DNA of 64,000 nucleotides from DATACQ01 sp036555515. GTDB taxonomy: Bacteria; Desulfobacterota; Binatia; UBA9968. Every line of letters begins with the position of its first letter. The first letter of the stretch is position 1. Made by a program: the position numbers and the translations under genes. Of the stretch, positions 8,708-16,401 are shown piece by piece. The stretch is taken from the NCBI GenBank assembly GCA_036555515.1, contig DATBLC010000148.1:1-64000 (forward strand), in the 5' to 3' direction. A model generated the notes under the pieces. It saw nothing but the letters and a program-made list of their open reading frames with translations. It was not told the origin of the DNA and did not search any database.

Positions 8708-9674
8708 AAGTTTTTTCTTTGTAATTTTTGCCCTCTTTGCGGTCAATGTTCTTCCTTCGTGCCTTTCCGCTCAGGAGTCCCTACGCGCCGGAACCATCTT
8801 CAGCGCTACGCAGGCGCCGCTGTGGGCGGCAAAGGAAGGCCGCTACTTCGAGAAGTATGGTATCAAGAACCTCGAAGTGATCCAGTTTTCCGGCGGCCAA
8901 CCGGTGACCCGCGCGCTCATCGGCGGGGACATTCAGATCAGCACCACCGGCGGCGCCGCGGTGGTCAACGCCCGGCTCAAGGGCGCCGATACAATCATCA
9001 TCGCCAGAACCGTCGGCGTGTTTCCGTATACTCTCTATGTCAGCAAGGAAATCCGCGACGCATCTGAACTCAAGGGGAAAAAGCTCGCGGTGAGCACGGT
9101 GGGCGGCTCAGGCTACGTCGCCATGCAATATGCTCTGAAAAAACTCGGTTTGGACCCCGACAAAGACGTCGCCATGTTGCAGGTGGGTGACTTCGGCACG
9201 CGCCTGGCGTCGCTGGCGGCCGGAACCGTCCAGGGAACTTTGCTACTGCCGCCTTTTACATTGCGCGCGAAAGAGCTTGGTCTGAGACCGCTTTACGATA
9301 TGGTGGCCAGCGGCATTCACTACCCGATAAATCAAATCACGACGCGGCAATCCTTCATCAAGTTGCAGCGCGAGACGGTGAAGAATTTCATGCGCGGATT
9401 TGTTGCCGGACTGGCAAAATTCCGCACGGACCGGAAATTTGGTTTGCAGGTGTTAGCGAAGAACCTGCGCGAAACCGACGCAAGAATTCTTCAAGAAACC
9501 TATGATTTTTGGTTGAAAGTTTTTCCGCGAGTGCCTAACCCCGGCCCCGAAGATGCCACGGTTTTTTTAGAGCTCATGCAGGTCAAAGAGCAGCGCGACT
9601 GGAAAGACTTCGTCGACACCAGCGTCATGGACGAGCTAGAGCGCGAAGGGTTCCTGACCGCCGTCTACAAGTGA
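8700..9674 (+). CDS. ABC-type substrate-binding protein, NMT1/SsuA-like
   Basis: A 324-residue periplasmic protein. Signal peptide residues 1-25 end at CLSAQES. The fold is shown by APLWAAKEGRYFEKYGI near the N-terminus, FSGGQPVTRALIGGDIQIS, and a hinge strand SELKGKKLAVSTVGGSG. Relatives bind nitrate, sulfonates, taurine or thiamine precursors; in uncultured lineages most are of unknown ligand. It overlaps ubiD by 8 nt and is probably translated with it. No membrane partner is encoded nearby. Confidence 0.87.
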   Translation: MNRSFFFVIFALFAVNVLPSCLSAQESLRAGTIFSATQAPLWAAKEGRYFEKYGIKNLEVIQFSGGQPVTRALIGGDIQISTTGGAAVVNARLKGADTIIIARTVGVFPYTLYVSKEIRDASELKGKKLAVSTVGGSGYVAMQYALKKLGLDPDKDVAMLQVGDFGTRLASLAAGTVQGTLLLPPFTLRAKELGLRPLYDMVASGIHYPINQITTRQSFIKLQRETVKNFMRGFVAGLAKFRTDRKFGLQVLAKNLRETDARILQETYDFWLKVFPRVPNPGPEDATVFLELMQVKEQRDWKDFVDTSVMDELEREGFLTAVYK

Positions 9675-9843
9675 CGGCGCTCCGACGTAAAAATACGCAT
9701 TCATGACGCGACGGGCACCGAATACGAACAGGGCGCGGCGATGAAACGAAGGGTTGGAGAAACCCTTCTCCTTGCAGTGTGCGTTGGTCAAGGCAGTGGG
9801 GTACCACGCTAAACGGCGGAAATTGTTTCTCAACTCTCTGATT

Positions 9844-10893
9844 TCACCGATTCACACCATAATTGCCATATATTCGATCAATGAAACCGCTCTCATCCAG
9901 CCTAGTGACAAGCGTGCTGTCGACTAAATCCTCCACTTTGATGGTGCCGACACGAGGGTTGTTGAGTTGCAACATGCGCTGTATGTTTCGCAGTCCTTCC
10001 CTGGATGTATAGGGCTTACGGTCCAGCACTCTGACGAGACTTTTGTAACCAGCTTCGGCAGCGGCCGGTTCGAAAAGCCTGAGATGCTTCATAACGGTCT
10101 TAATAACCCTTGGCTTGTTTTGGGGACTTCGGATAAAGGCCACGCTTTCCACCAATGCCTTGAGAACGTTCTCTAGAAAATCCTGCTGCTGTTGGAGATA
10201 GTCTTTCCTAACCACGATCGCCTGGCTTGTAATCGGAATATGAGAAATCTCCAAAAGAGTCAGGAACCCCTTTTGCCTCAGCCTTTGATTTAAGGAATCG
10301 TCGGAAGATACGGTGCCGTCGATGATCCCAGCTTCGAGGGCCTGGGCACGGACCACGTTGTCGCCCGCTGCCACGATGCTGATCTTGTCCCGCGTCGGCT
10401 CGAGTCCCAGGTGCTGCAACGCGAGCAACGTATACATCCAACTCGTGCCGCCCAGGCTTTGCACGCCCAAGCGCTTACCGTGCAGATCTTCAATTTTCTT
10501 AATCTCGGGCCTCACAACGATGTTCAGAACCATAGAGTTCACAAAGGTCGCGATGATTTTCAGATCGGCGCCGCCCGGCGCCGCCCCGACGACTGCGCTT
10601 CCTCCGCCGAAGCCAATCTGGATGTCACCAGAGATCAACGCGGCGAGCTGCGTCGGAGTGTTCCTGATAGCAATCACATCTGCATCGATGCCATATCTCC
10701 TGAAGAACCCCTGCTCCTGAGAAATCCAGAGAGTCGCTACGCCGCTCGTTATGCCAGCATACGCGATGAAAATTTTCGAAGAGGCATGGCCATCCTGAAC
10801 GGCGACATGAAGGAAGCAAAAAAACACGAGTCCCTTCACTAACCGATCTATGGCTAATCGTCTTTCATTTCCTAAGGAAACGAAACCCGGCAT
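9844..10893 (-). CDS. ABC-type substrate-binding protein, NMT1/SsuA-like
   Basis: A 349-residue periplasmic protein on the opposite strand from its neighbours. The ATG at 10893 is preceded by GGAGGTGATC, the best ribosome site in this part of the window. A hydrophobic signal segment lies at about residues 20-36. Family markers are VATLWISQEQGFFRRYGIDA, LAALISGDIQIGFGGG and DLHGKRLGVQSLGGTS. It is divergent from the arylsulfotransferase-like gene (188 bp between starts), so they could share a control region. The ligand is unknown. Confidence 0.86.
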   Translation of the reverse strand: MPGFVSLGNERRLAIDRLVKGLVFFCFLHVAVQDGHASSKIFIAYAGITSGVATLWISQEQGFFRRYGIDADVIAIRNTPTQLAALISGDIQIGFGGGSAVVGAAPGGADLKIIATFVNSMVLNIVVRPEIKKIEDLHGKRLGVQSLGGTSWMYTLLALQHLGLEPTRDKISIVAAGDNVVRAQALEAGIIDGTVSSDDSLNQRLRQKGFLTLLEISHIPITSQAIVVRKDYLQQQQDFLENVLKALVESVAFIRSPQNKPRVIKTVMKHLRLFEPAAAEAGYKSLVRVLDRKPYTSREGLRNIQRMLQLNNPRVGTIKVEDLVDSTLVTRLDESGFIDRIYGNYGVNR

Positions 10894-11081
10894 TTCTTGA
10901 TCACCTCCTCTCCGACTGATTGGGCGCTATCACATAACGGAATCTCATGTCAATTTGCTCCGATGCCAGGATGCGCTTTCTAGCGTTGACGAGGGCGTGT
11001 GGATTCGTGATAGAAACATCTTGCTTGGGGAAGGAGACGCAACGGGGGTTAACCGTCAACGGAACGTGGGAGTAACAACTC

Positions 11082-12188
11082 ATGCCGCCCGTAGAACAAA
11101 ACAAGCTTAAACGCTCCGGGATTGGGCTGCGCGCGTGTGATCACGAGCGCGCCTTTCCAGGCTTCACTTTGTTTGCGCCGCAAAGCGGCGGCGGCAAGGT
11201 CTACTTGATCGACCTGGATGGAGACCTCGCCCACACCTGGCAGATGCCCTACCCACCCGGCAACTATGGGTATCTCACCGACCGAGGAAACTACTTTTAT
11301 AACGGCAAGATCACCGAGGAGTCGAAGCGCTTCATTAGCAAGAAACCCTGGAAAGGCGGCGTGGCTCTCGAAGCGGATTGGAACGGTCGCGTTCTTTGGG
11401 AAGCGCGTCACCCGGACCACCATCACGATGGCATACGACTTCGTAACGGCAATGTACTGTTTATTTGTTTAGCTCAACTGCCGCAGCATCTTGTGGCGCG
11501 GATCGAAGGCGGGCGGGCCGGCACCGAGCACAACGGCGAGATGTATGCGGACTACCTCGTCGAGATGACTACCGACGGACGAACCGTATGGGAATGGCGT
11601 TCCTGGGAGCACCTCGACCCGAAAACCGATTGCATCACGGCGGCGCAAGATGAACGCGAAGAGTGGACGCACGCTAACGGTCTCGCCGAGCTGCCGAACG
11701 GCGATATCGTCGTAAGTTTTCGTCACATCTCAACCGTAATCATTATTGACCGTAAATCCGGAAACATTATCTGGAAGCTCGGCGCCCCGCCGCTGTCCGG
11801 CCAGCATGCGCCGTTGCCGCTCCCTAACGGCAACTTGCTCCTGTTCGATAACGGGCCGCACCGGCTGGACCATACGATGCCCTTTTCACGCATCATCGAA
11901 GTTGACCTAGCCACCAAACAGATCGTTTGGAAGTATCAAGAAAAACGGGAGTATGAATTTTTCAGCCCGCGCATCTCGAACGCACAGCGATTGCCGAACG
12001 GCAACACGCTCGTTTGCGAGGGCGACTTCGGCCGCTTCTTCGAGGTCACTAGCAATGGCGAACTGGTTTGGGAATACGTCAATCCCTATTTCGGCGAAGG
12101 GCCCAACGGAACGAACAATCGCGTGTTCCGCGCCTACAGGTACAGCGCCGAGGAGATTGCCAGGGCGAAAGCGACGGGAGGCGCGTGA
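11082..12188 (+). CDS. Arylsulfotransferase-like beta-propeller protein
   Basis: A 368-residue protein with repeated propeller blades marked by recurring LPNGN/LRNGN turns (RLRNGNVLF, LPNGDIVVSF, PLPNGNLLLF, RLPNGNTLV) and WEW/WKY strand ends, the pattern of PQQ-like and aryl-sulfate sulfotransferase families. Candidate His residues are in DHHHDGIRL, WTHANGL and GQHAPLPL. No signal peptide is seen, whereas the classic bacterial AssT is periplasmic, so a cytoplasmic role is possible. The start ATG follows GGGAG by nine bases. The reaction is uncertain; a structural propeller without transferase activity cannot be excluded. Confidence 0.78.
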   Translation: MPPVEQNKLKRSGIGLRACDHERAFPGFTLFAPQSGGGKVYLIDLDGDLAHTWQMPYPPGNYGYLTDRGNYFYNGKITEESKRFISKKPWKGGVALEADWNGRVLWEARHPDHHHDGIRLRNGNVLFICLAQLPQHLVARIEGGRAGTEHNGEMYADYLVEMTTDGRTVWEWRSWEHLDPKTDCITAAQDEREEWTHANGLAELPNGDIVVSFRHISTVIIIDRKSGNIIWKLGAPPLSGQHAPLPLPNGNLLLFDNGPHRLDHTMPFSRIIEVDLATKQIVWKYQEKREYEFFSPRISNAQRLPNGNTLVCEGDFGRFFEVTSNGELVWEYVNPYFGEGPNGTNNRVFRAYRYSAEEIARAKATGGA

Positions 12189-12300
12189 AAAACCCCAGGA
12201 TTGACCGCAGCGACGCGGAGGTCGCGGAGAAAGAAATTCTCGATCAAGACATAGTCCGAACTCTGCACTTTGTGGCTCTGTGCTGAGTCCTCTTTCTAAA

Positions 12301-12338
12301 CGTCTTGAACGATTTGAACATTTTGAACGACTTCAACC
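12301..12338. repeat. TTGAAC-type short repeat in 12189-12419 gap
   Basis: The 231-bp gap between the propeller gene and the PhtD-like gene holds a tandem TTGAACNNTTTGAAC motif at 12301-12338, related to the GTTCAA repeats at 36.6-39.4 kb. Just before it (12205-12285) is sequence resembling the GCGGAG/CTCTGCACTTTG intergenic phrases also seen around 7150-7190 and 24610-24640. No gene is evident in the gap. Confidence 0.5.
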
Positions 12339-12419
12339 TGCGCAAGCAGTTTTGTGCGATCTCTGTTGTGAATTCCTTCAAAGTAAACGCGGAAGAGCAA
12401 ATTTTTGAGGAGTAATGAC

Positions 12420-13373
12420 ATGGCATTGAAACTATTCATGAGTTGCGGTCCCTACGACCGTGCAAAAGCTCTTATCGATGGCGCTGTGAAGCCGGAAGGA
12501 ATCGATCTTGAAGTTTACGTCAACCCGGATCCCGGCCGGCACACCAATATCGACGGCAGAGAATTCGATGTCGCCGAGTTTTACTCCGGGCTCTACATCG
12601 CCGACCTGCACTACAGATCCCTCGGCTACACGGCGATACCGATTTTCGTCAAACGGATGTTTCGCCACTCCTACATTTATATCAACAAGCGCGCGGGTAT
12701 CCGCTCCCCCGCAGATTTGAACGGCAAGCGCATTGGCATACAAAACTGGCTGACGACGACCGCGGTGTGGGCCAGAGGTCTCCTCGAAGACGAATACGGA
12801 CTCGATCAAAAATCCGTTGCCTGGTTTACCGAACGGATGCGAAGCGTGGGGGAATGGAAGTCTCCGTCCTGGCTCAAAATCGAGCTCATTCCTCAGGGTC
12901 GCACTCAATTCGACCTACTCGCCGCAGGCGAAATCGACGCCGGCATTACCACGGAAACATGGGCGCCCAACGTTCATCCCGATGTCGATTTCTTGTTTCC
13001 CAACTACGCCGATCTGGAACGGGAATACTTCAAGCGCACGGGTTTCTTTCCAATCATGCATACATTGCTGATTAAAACCGCGGTCTTGGATAAAGATCCC
13101 TGGGTGGCGATGAGCATGTTCAACGCATGGGAAGAATCGAAGCGAAAATGTTACGAATGGCTCGAATGGCAGCGCGTGCATCAGACCTCGCTCTGGTACC
13201 GCGCGTTGTGGGAAGAAGAGCGGGCAGTGGCAGGTCCCGACATCTACCTCTGGGGGTTTCGAAAAACCCGGCCCGAAGTCGACAAGCTGCTGGATTATTG
13301 CTATCGCCAGGGTCTGACAACGCGCAAATTCCAAGCTGAGGAGATGTTTCACCCGAGCACGCTGGAAACATAG
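12420..13373 (+). CDS. PhtD-like (4,5-dihydroxyphthalate decarboxylase-related) binding-protein-fold protein
   Basis: A 317-residue protein with no signal peptide. The ATG at 12420 lies seven bases after GAGGAG. It resembles proteins annotated as 4,5-dihydroxyphthalate decarboxylase, which share the periplasmic-binding-protein fold: opening LKLFMSCGPYDRAKALIDG, then FDVAEFYSGLYIADLHY and LNGKRIGIQNWLTTTAVW (a hinge strand like those of binding proteins), and a long C-terminal helix rich in Trp. Whether it is an enzyme or a solute-binding relative is not settled by sequence. Context (UbiD, aromatic-type enzymes) favours aromatic acid metabolism. Confidence 0.75.
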   Translation: MALKLFMSCGPYDRAKALIDGAVKPEGIDLEVYVNPDPGRHTNIDGREFDVAEFYSGLYIADLHYRSLGYTAIPIFVKRMFRHSYIYINKRAGIRSPADLNGKRIGIQNWLTTTAVWARGLLEDEYGLDQKSVAWFTERMRSVGEWKSPSWLKIELIPQGRTQFDLLAAGEIDAGITTETWAPNVHPDVDFLFPNYADLEREYFKRTGFFPIMHTLLIKTAVLDKDPWVAMSMFNAWEESKRKCYEWLEWQRVHQTSLWYRALWEEERAVAGPDIYLWGFRKTRPEVDKLLDYCYRQGLTTRKFQAEEMFHPSTLET

Positions 13374-13430
13374 GCCTTATGGCGAGTCGAAAACAAACTC
13401 TAGCAGCGCGCTCACAAACTCTCCGTTCAC

Positions 13431-13457
13431 CCTTCGACCGCGCTCAGGGCGAACGGA
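13431..13457. repeat. CCTTCGA...GCTCAGG dispersed repeat
   Basis: A copy of the short imperfect palindrome CCTTCGACCGCGCTCAGG lies just upstream of the next binding-protein gene. Its translation (PFDRAQGER) gives a false N-terminal extension to that gene in the same frame. Other copies lie near 2050 (opposite orientation) and 39350. Confidence 0.6.
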
Positions 13458-13600
13458 GAAAACTCGCAAATCATTGGAGATATTCCGTTAGTGCTGAGGC
13501 ACTCAAAGCACGAGACCCAATTACTCAGCACCCTTCACTCGAAAGTGGTCCGCACCCAGGCCTGATACCGGGGATCGCGAAATTGAGGAGGGCCAATACA

Positions 13601-14596
13601 TTGATTCCACGCAAGCACATAAAATTCCGCTGGGCCTTGTTGGCTGTGGCGCTTCTGTGGATCGTCGCGCCAAAACAAAGCGCAGCGCAAACTTCCGGCG
13701 GGTTGGAGAGAGTGCGCATAGCCACACCCGGTAAGCTTATCGATTTTTCCGCTCTCTACGCCGGAGCCCATCTAGGCATCTATCGGCAGGAACGTCTTGA
13801 GCCTCAGTTCATCGTCATGCGAAGCGGAATCATCCTCCAAGCGCTCGTCGCCGGCGAAATTGATTACACGACGCTGCTCTCTTCGGCAATACGCGGCGCC
13901 TTGGCCGGCCTTCCGGTGCGAGCACTCATGGGTTTGATTCTCAAGCAGACTTTTTTTCTCGTTTCGCAGCCCGAAATCCGCGAGGTAAAGCAGCTCCGCG
14001 GCAAGCGCATCGCCGTGGCGAACTTTGGCAGTTCCACGGACAAATCGGCGCGCGTCGCCCTCGAACATGCCGGTCTTGATCCCAACCGAGACGCCATCAT
14101 CTTGGCGCTGGGCGACACGGGACTACGATATGCCGCGCTTCAAGCGCGTTCCATCGACGCGGCGGTTTTATCGCCACCCTACAATTTTTCAGCCCAGCGC
14201 CAGGGCTATAGCAATCTCGTTTGGCTCGGCGACCTCCTGGGCGAGACTCCAAGCAATGGTCTGTCAACCTCGACAAAAAAGCTCAAAGAACAACCGGATC
14301 AAGTTTATCGTATGCTGCGCGCCACCTTGCGCAGCATGATCTACACACGGGAGCATCCGAGGGAAGTGTTGCCCATCGTCATGGAAGAGTTCAGAGGTTG
14401 GGACGGCGACAGTATCAGCCAGGCCTTCGAGTTTATCGTCAAAGGCATGAGCCGCGACGGCACCTTTCGTGAAGCCACGCTGCGGGAAATGGTCGACGAG
14501 GAAAAGACCCGGCTCAATCTCAAACGAGAGATTCCTCTAAGTCAAGTGGCGGATTTTGAGCCGCTGCTTCGCGTCGCGCGCGACATTAGCAAATAA
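13601..14596 (+). CDS. ABC-type substrate-binding protein, NMT1/SsuA-like
   Basis: A 331-residue periplasmic protein. I place the start at TTG 13601, eight bases after GAGGAGGG; the frame is open back to 13379 but that stretch contains a dispersed repeat. The signal peptide is WALLAVALLWIVAPKQSAAQ. Family marks are FSALYAGAHLGIYRQERLEP, IILQALVAGEIDY and QLRGKRIAVANFGSSTD. It is followed closely by the isochorismatase and asparaginase genes (13-bp gaps), suggesting one operon for import and hydrolysis of an amide or similar compound. Confidence 0.86.
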   Translation: MIPRKHIKFRWALLAVALLWIVAPKQSAAQTSGGLERVRIATPGKLIDFSALYAGAHLGIYRQERLEPQFIVMRSGIILQALVAGEIDYTTLLSSAIRGALAGLPVRALMGLILKQTFFLVSQPEIREVKQLRGKRIAVANFGSSTDKSARVALEHAGLDPNRDAIILALGDTGLRYAALQARSIDAAVLSPPYNFSAQRQGYSNLVWLGDLLGETPSNGLSTSTKKLKEQPDQVYRMLRATLRSMIYTREHPREVLPIVMEEFRGWDGDSISQAFEFIVKGMSRDGTFREATLREMVDEEKTRLNLKREIPLSQVADFEPLLRVARDISK

Positions 14597-14609
14597 AGGG
14601 AAAACTAAA

Positions 14610-15239
14610 ATGGAAGCACCGCTTAGAACCCTAGCCGAGCAAGTGGACCCCGAGGTCGCCGCTCTATTGGTCATCGATATGCAAAATGACTTCTGCCACC
14701 CAAAAGGCGTTTCGGGGATGCGGGGCCGGCAAATCACCATGACCATCGAAATGGCCCCGCGGCTGGAGTCCTTTATCAATGCGTGCCGCGGCGCGCGCCT
14801 GCCCGTGATTTTTGTGCAAACAATCCACTATCCGTGGACCGACTCGCCGTCGTGGCTTCGCCGCCTGGACAAAGACCGCGGCGATAGCGTGTGCCGGCCG
14901 GGGACTTGGGGCGCGGAATTCTATGGGGGCATCAAGCCTCTGGAGGGCGAGATAGTCATCACCAAGCATCGCTACAGCGCATTCCACGGGACCGATTTGG
15001 ATCTCATTTTGCGCAGCCGAGGAATTCGCTCGCTGCTCATTTCGGGCGTCGGCACGAACGTCTGCGTGGAATCGACGCTGCGAGACGGCTACATGCGCGA
15101 TTACTACATCGTTCTGCTTGAAGATTGCGTGGGCGCAACGAACCAGCAGCTGCACCAAGCGACCCTGAAAAATGTCGACCTGCATTTTGGCAGCGTGACA
15201 AACTCCACGCAAATTTCCGGATTATGGAACAAACTATAG
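14610..15239 (+). CDS. Isochorismatase family cysteine hydrolase
   Basis: A 209-residue cytoplasmic hydrolase. The triad is visible: Asp in LLVIDMQNDFCHP, Lys in VITKHRYSAFHGTDLD, and nucleophilic Cys in SGVGTNVCVESTLRDGY. These features match the amidohydrolase branch of the family (nicotinamidase, N-carbamoylsarcosine or biuret hydrolases) as well as isochorismatase; the substrate is not determined. The ATG at 14610 follows AAAGGG. It sits between a binding-protein gene and an asparaginase-like gene with tiny gaps, so hydrolysis of an imported amide is a reasonable guess. Confidence 0.9.
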   Translation: MEAPLRTLAEQVDPEVAALLVIDMQNDFCHPKGVSGMRGRQITMTIEMAPRLESFINACRGARLPVIFVQTIHYPWTDSPSWLRRLDKDRGDSVCRPGTWGAEFYGGIKPLEGEIVITKHRYSAFHGTDLDLILRSRGIRSLLISGVGTNVCVESTLRDGYMRDYYIVLLEDCVGATNQQLHQATLKNVDLHFGSVTNSTQISGLWNKL

Positions 15240-15251
15240 AGGAAATTGCCT

Positions 15252-16196
15252 ATGCCCTTAATCAAAATCATCGCCACCGGCGGAACGATTGCAAATACAA
15301 GCCACGGACTCATCGCCTTTGAGGAAGTGCTCAAAGACATCCCACAGGCAAAAGCGATGGCGGATTTCGAAGTCGTCGAAGCGACTCGGGTACGGAGCGG
15401 CCAGTTGCGCCTCGCACAGTGGTTCGATATCGCTCGCGCCGTGAGCGCCGCCGCCGAAGACTCGCGGGTGGCCGGCATCATCGTCACCCACGGGACGTTC
15501 ACGACTGAAGAAACCGCCTATTTTCTCCACCTGACGATTCGCACCGAGAAAGCGCTGGTGGTGGTCGCGTCACAACGCAAGCACGACGAAGTCGGCAATG
15601 ACGGCGACCGCAATCTGCTCGATGCCATCCGCCTCGTACTGTCACCCGAGGCGCGCGGCAAAGGCGTGCTGGTCACGCTGCACGAAGAGATCCACTCCGC
15701 GCGCGAAGTCGTCAAAACCAACCAGCGCCCCGGCGGGTTTGTTTCTTTGGGGCGCAGCATGCTCGGCCATATCGAGGAAGACCAGGTCAGTTTTTTCGCA
15801 GCGCCCACAAGGCGCCACACTTACCGCTCCGAGTTTGATATTCGTGAAATCCGCGACCTACCGAGGGTGGACGTGATTGCCGCCTACGTCGGCGGCGATG
15901 ACGCCGCGGCGCAGGCCTGCGTCGCTGCGGGAAGCCAAGGACTCGTGATCAGCGGTTACGCCTACAACGGCCGACCTTCCGCCGATCAACTTGAAGGCAT
16001 CGAGAAAATCGCCGCGCGGGGCATCCCAGTGGTCCTATCGAACCGAGGCGGACAGGGGCGCATTCCAGTCGACTGGAACGATCCGTTCATCCAGGGTGAC
16101 AGCCTCGTGCCGCACAAAGCCCGCATTTTGCTAATGCTCGGTTTGACCAAAACCAAGGATCCGCGCGACCTGCAGCAAATGTTTAATGAATACTGA
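15252..16196 (+). CDS. Asparaginase/glutaminase family protein with substituted active-site Asp
   Basis: A 314-residue protein from the ATG at 15252, eight bases after GAGGA. Asparaginase parts are present: IIATGGTIANTS with nucleophile Thr12, the second motif IIVTHGTFTTEETAYFL, and Lys155 in EEIHSAREVVKTN. The second motif normally reads THGTD; here the Asp of the Thr-Lys-Asp triad (D90 in E. coli AnsB) is Phe83. No signal peptide, so cytoplasmic. The C-terminal domain contains GLVISGYAYNGRP in place of the usual GNG-type turn. Activity on asparagine is doubtful; another amide or lactam is possible. Confidence 0.85.
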   Translation: MPLIKIIATGGTIANTSHGLIAFEEVLKDIPQAKAMADFEVVEATRVRSGQLRLAQWFDIARAVSAAAEDSRVAGIIVTHGTFTTEETAYFLHLTIRTEKALVVVASQRKHDEVGNDGDRNLLDAIRLVLSPEARGKGVLVTLHEEIHSAREVVKTNQRPGGFVSLGRSMLGHIEEDQVSFFAAPTRRHTYRSEFDIREIRDLPRVDVIAAYVGGDDAAAQACVAAGSQGLVISGYAYNGRPSADQLEGIEKIAARGIPVVLSNRGGQGRIPVDWNDPFIQGDSLVPHKARILLMLGLTKTKDPRDLQQMFNEY

Positions 16197-16206
16197 GACG
16201 GTTGGA

Positions 16207-16331
16207 AAAATCCCTCCTAACCTCCCTTTACAAAAGAGAGGAACAACATGTCTGATCTCGTATCATCTTTTCGACGTGCGCACTGAATTGCATTTTGTCC
16301 CCCTTTGACGAAGGGGAATAGAGGGATTTCG
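16207..16331. repeat. MITE-like element with short terminal inverted repeats
   Basis: About 125 bp bounded by AAATCCCTC and GAGGGATTT, with inner partly inverted C-rich and G-rich blocks around CCCTTTACAAAAG and CCCCCTTTGACGAAGG. A related C/T/G-tract unit lies at 2123-2163. No reading frame of note is inside. It occupies most of the gap between the asparaginase and the alpha/beta hydrolase genes. Confidence 0.55.
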
Positions 16332-16401
16332 ATCACATTTATTTCAGTACGTTGATTGCGGGAAATACAGAACTCATACCAATCAAGGACTGCAAATTAA
16401 C

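Noticed and set aside
13379..13600. 74-codon N-terminal extension of a binding protein
   Set aside because: It contains a dispersed repeat (PFDRAQGER translation), and a signal peptide with a good ribosome site begins at 13601.
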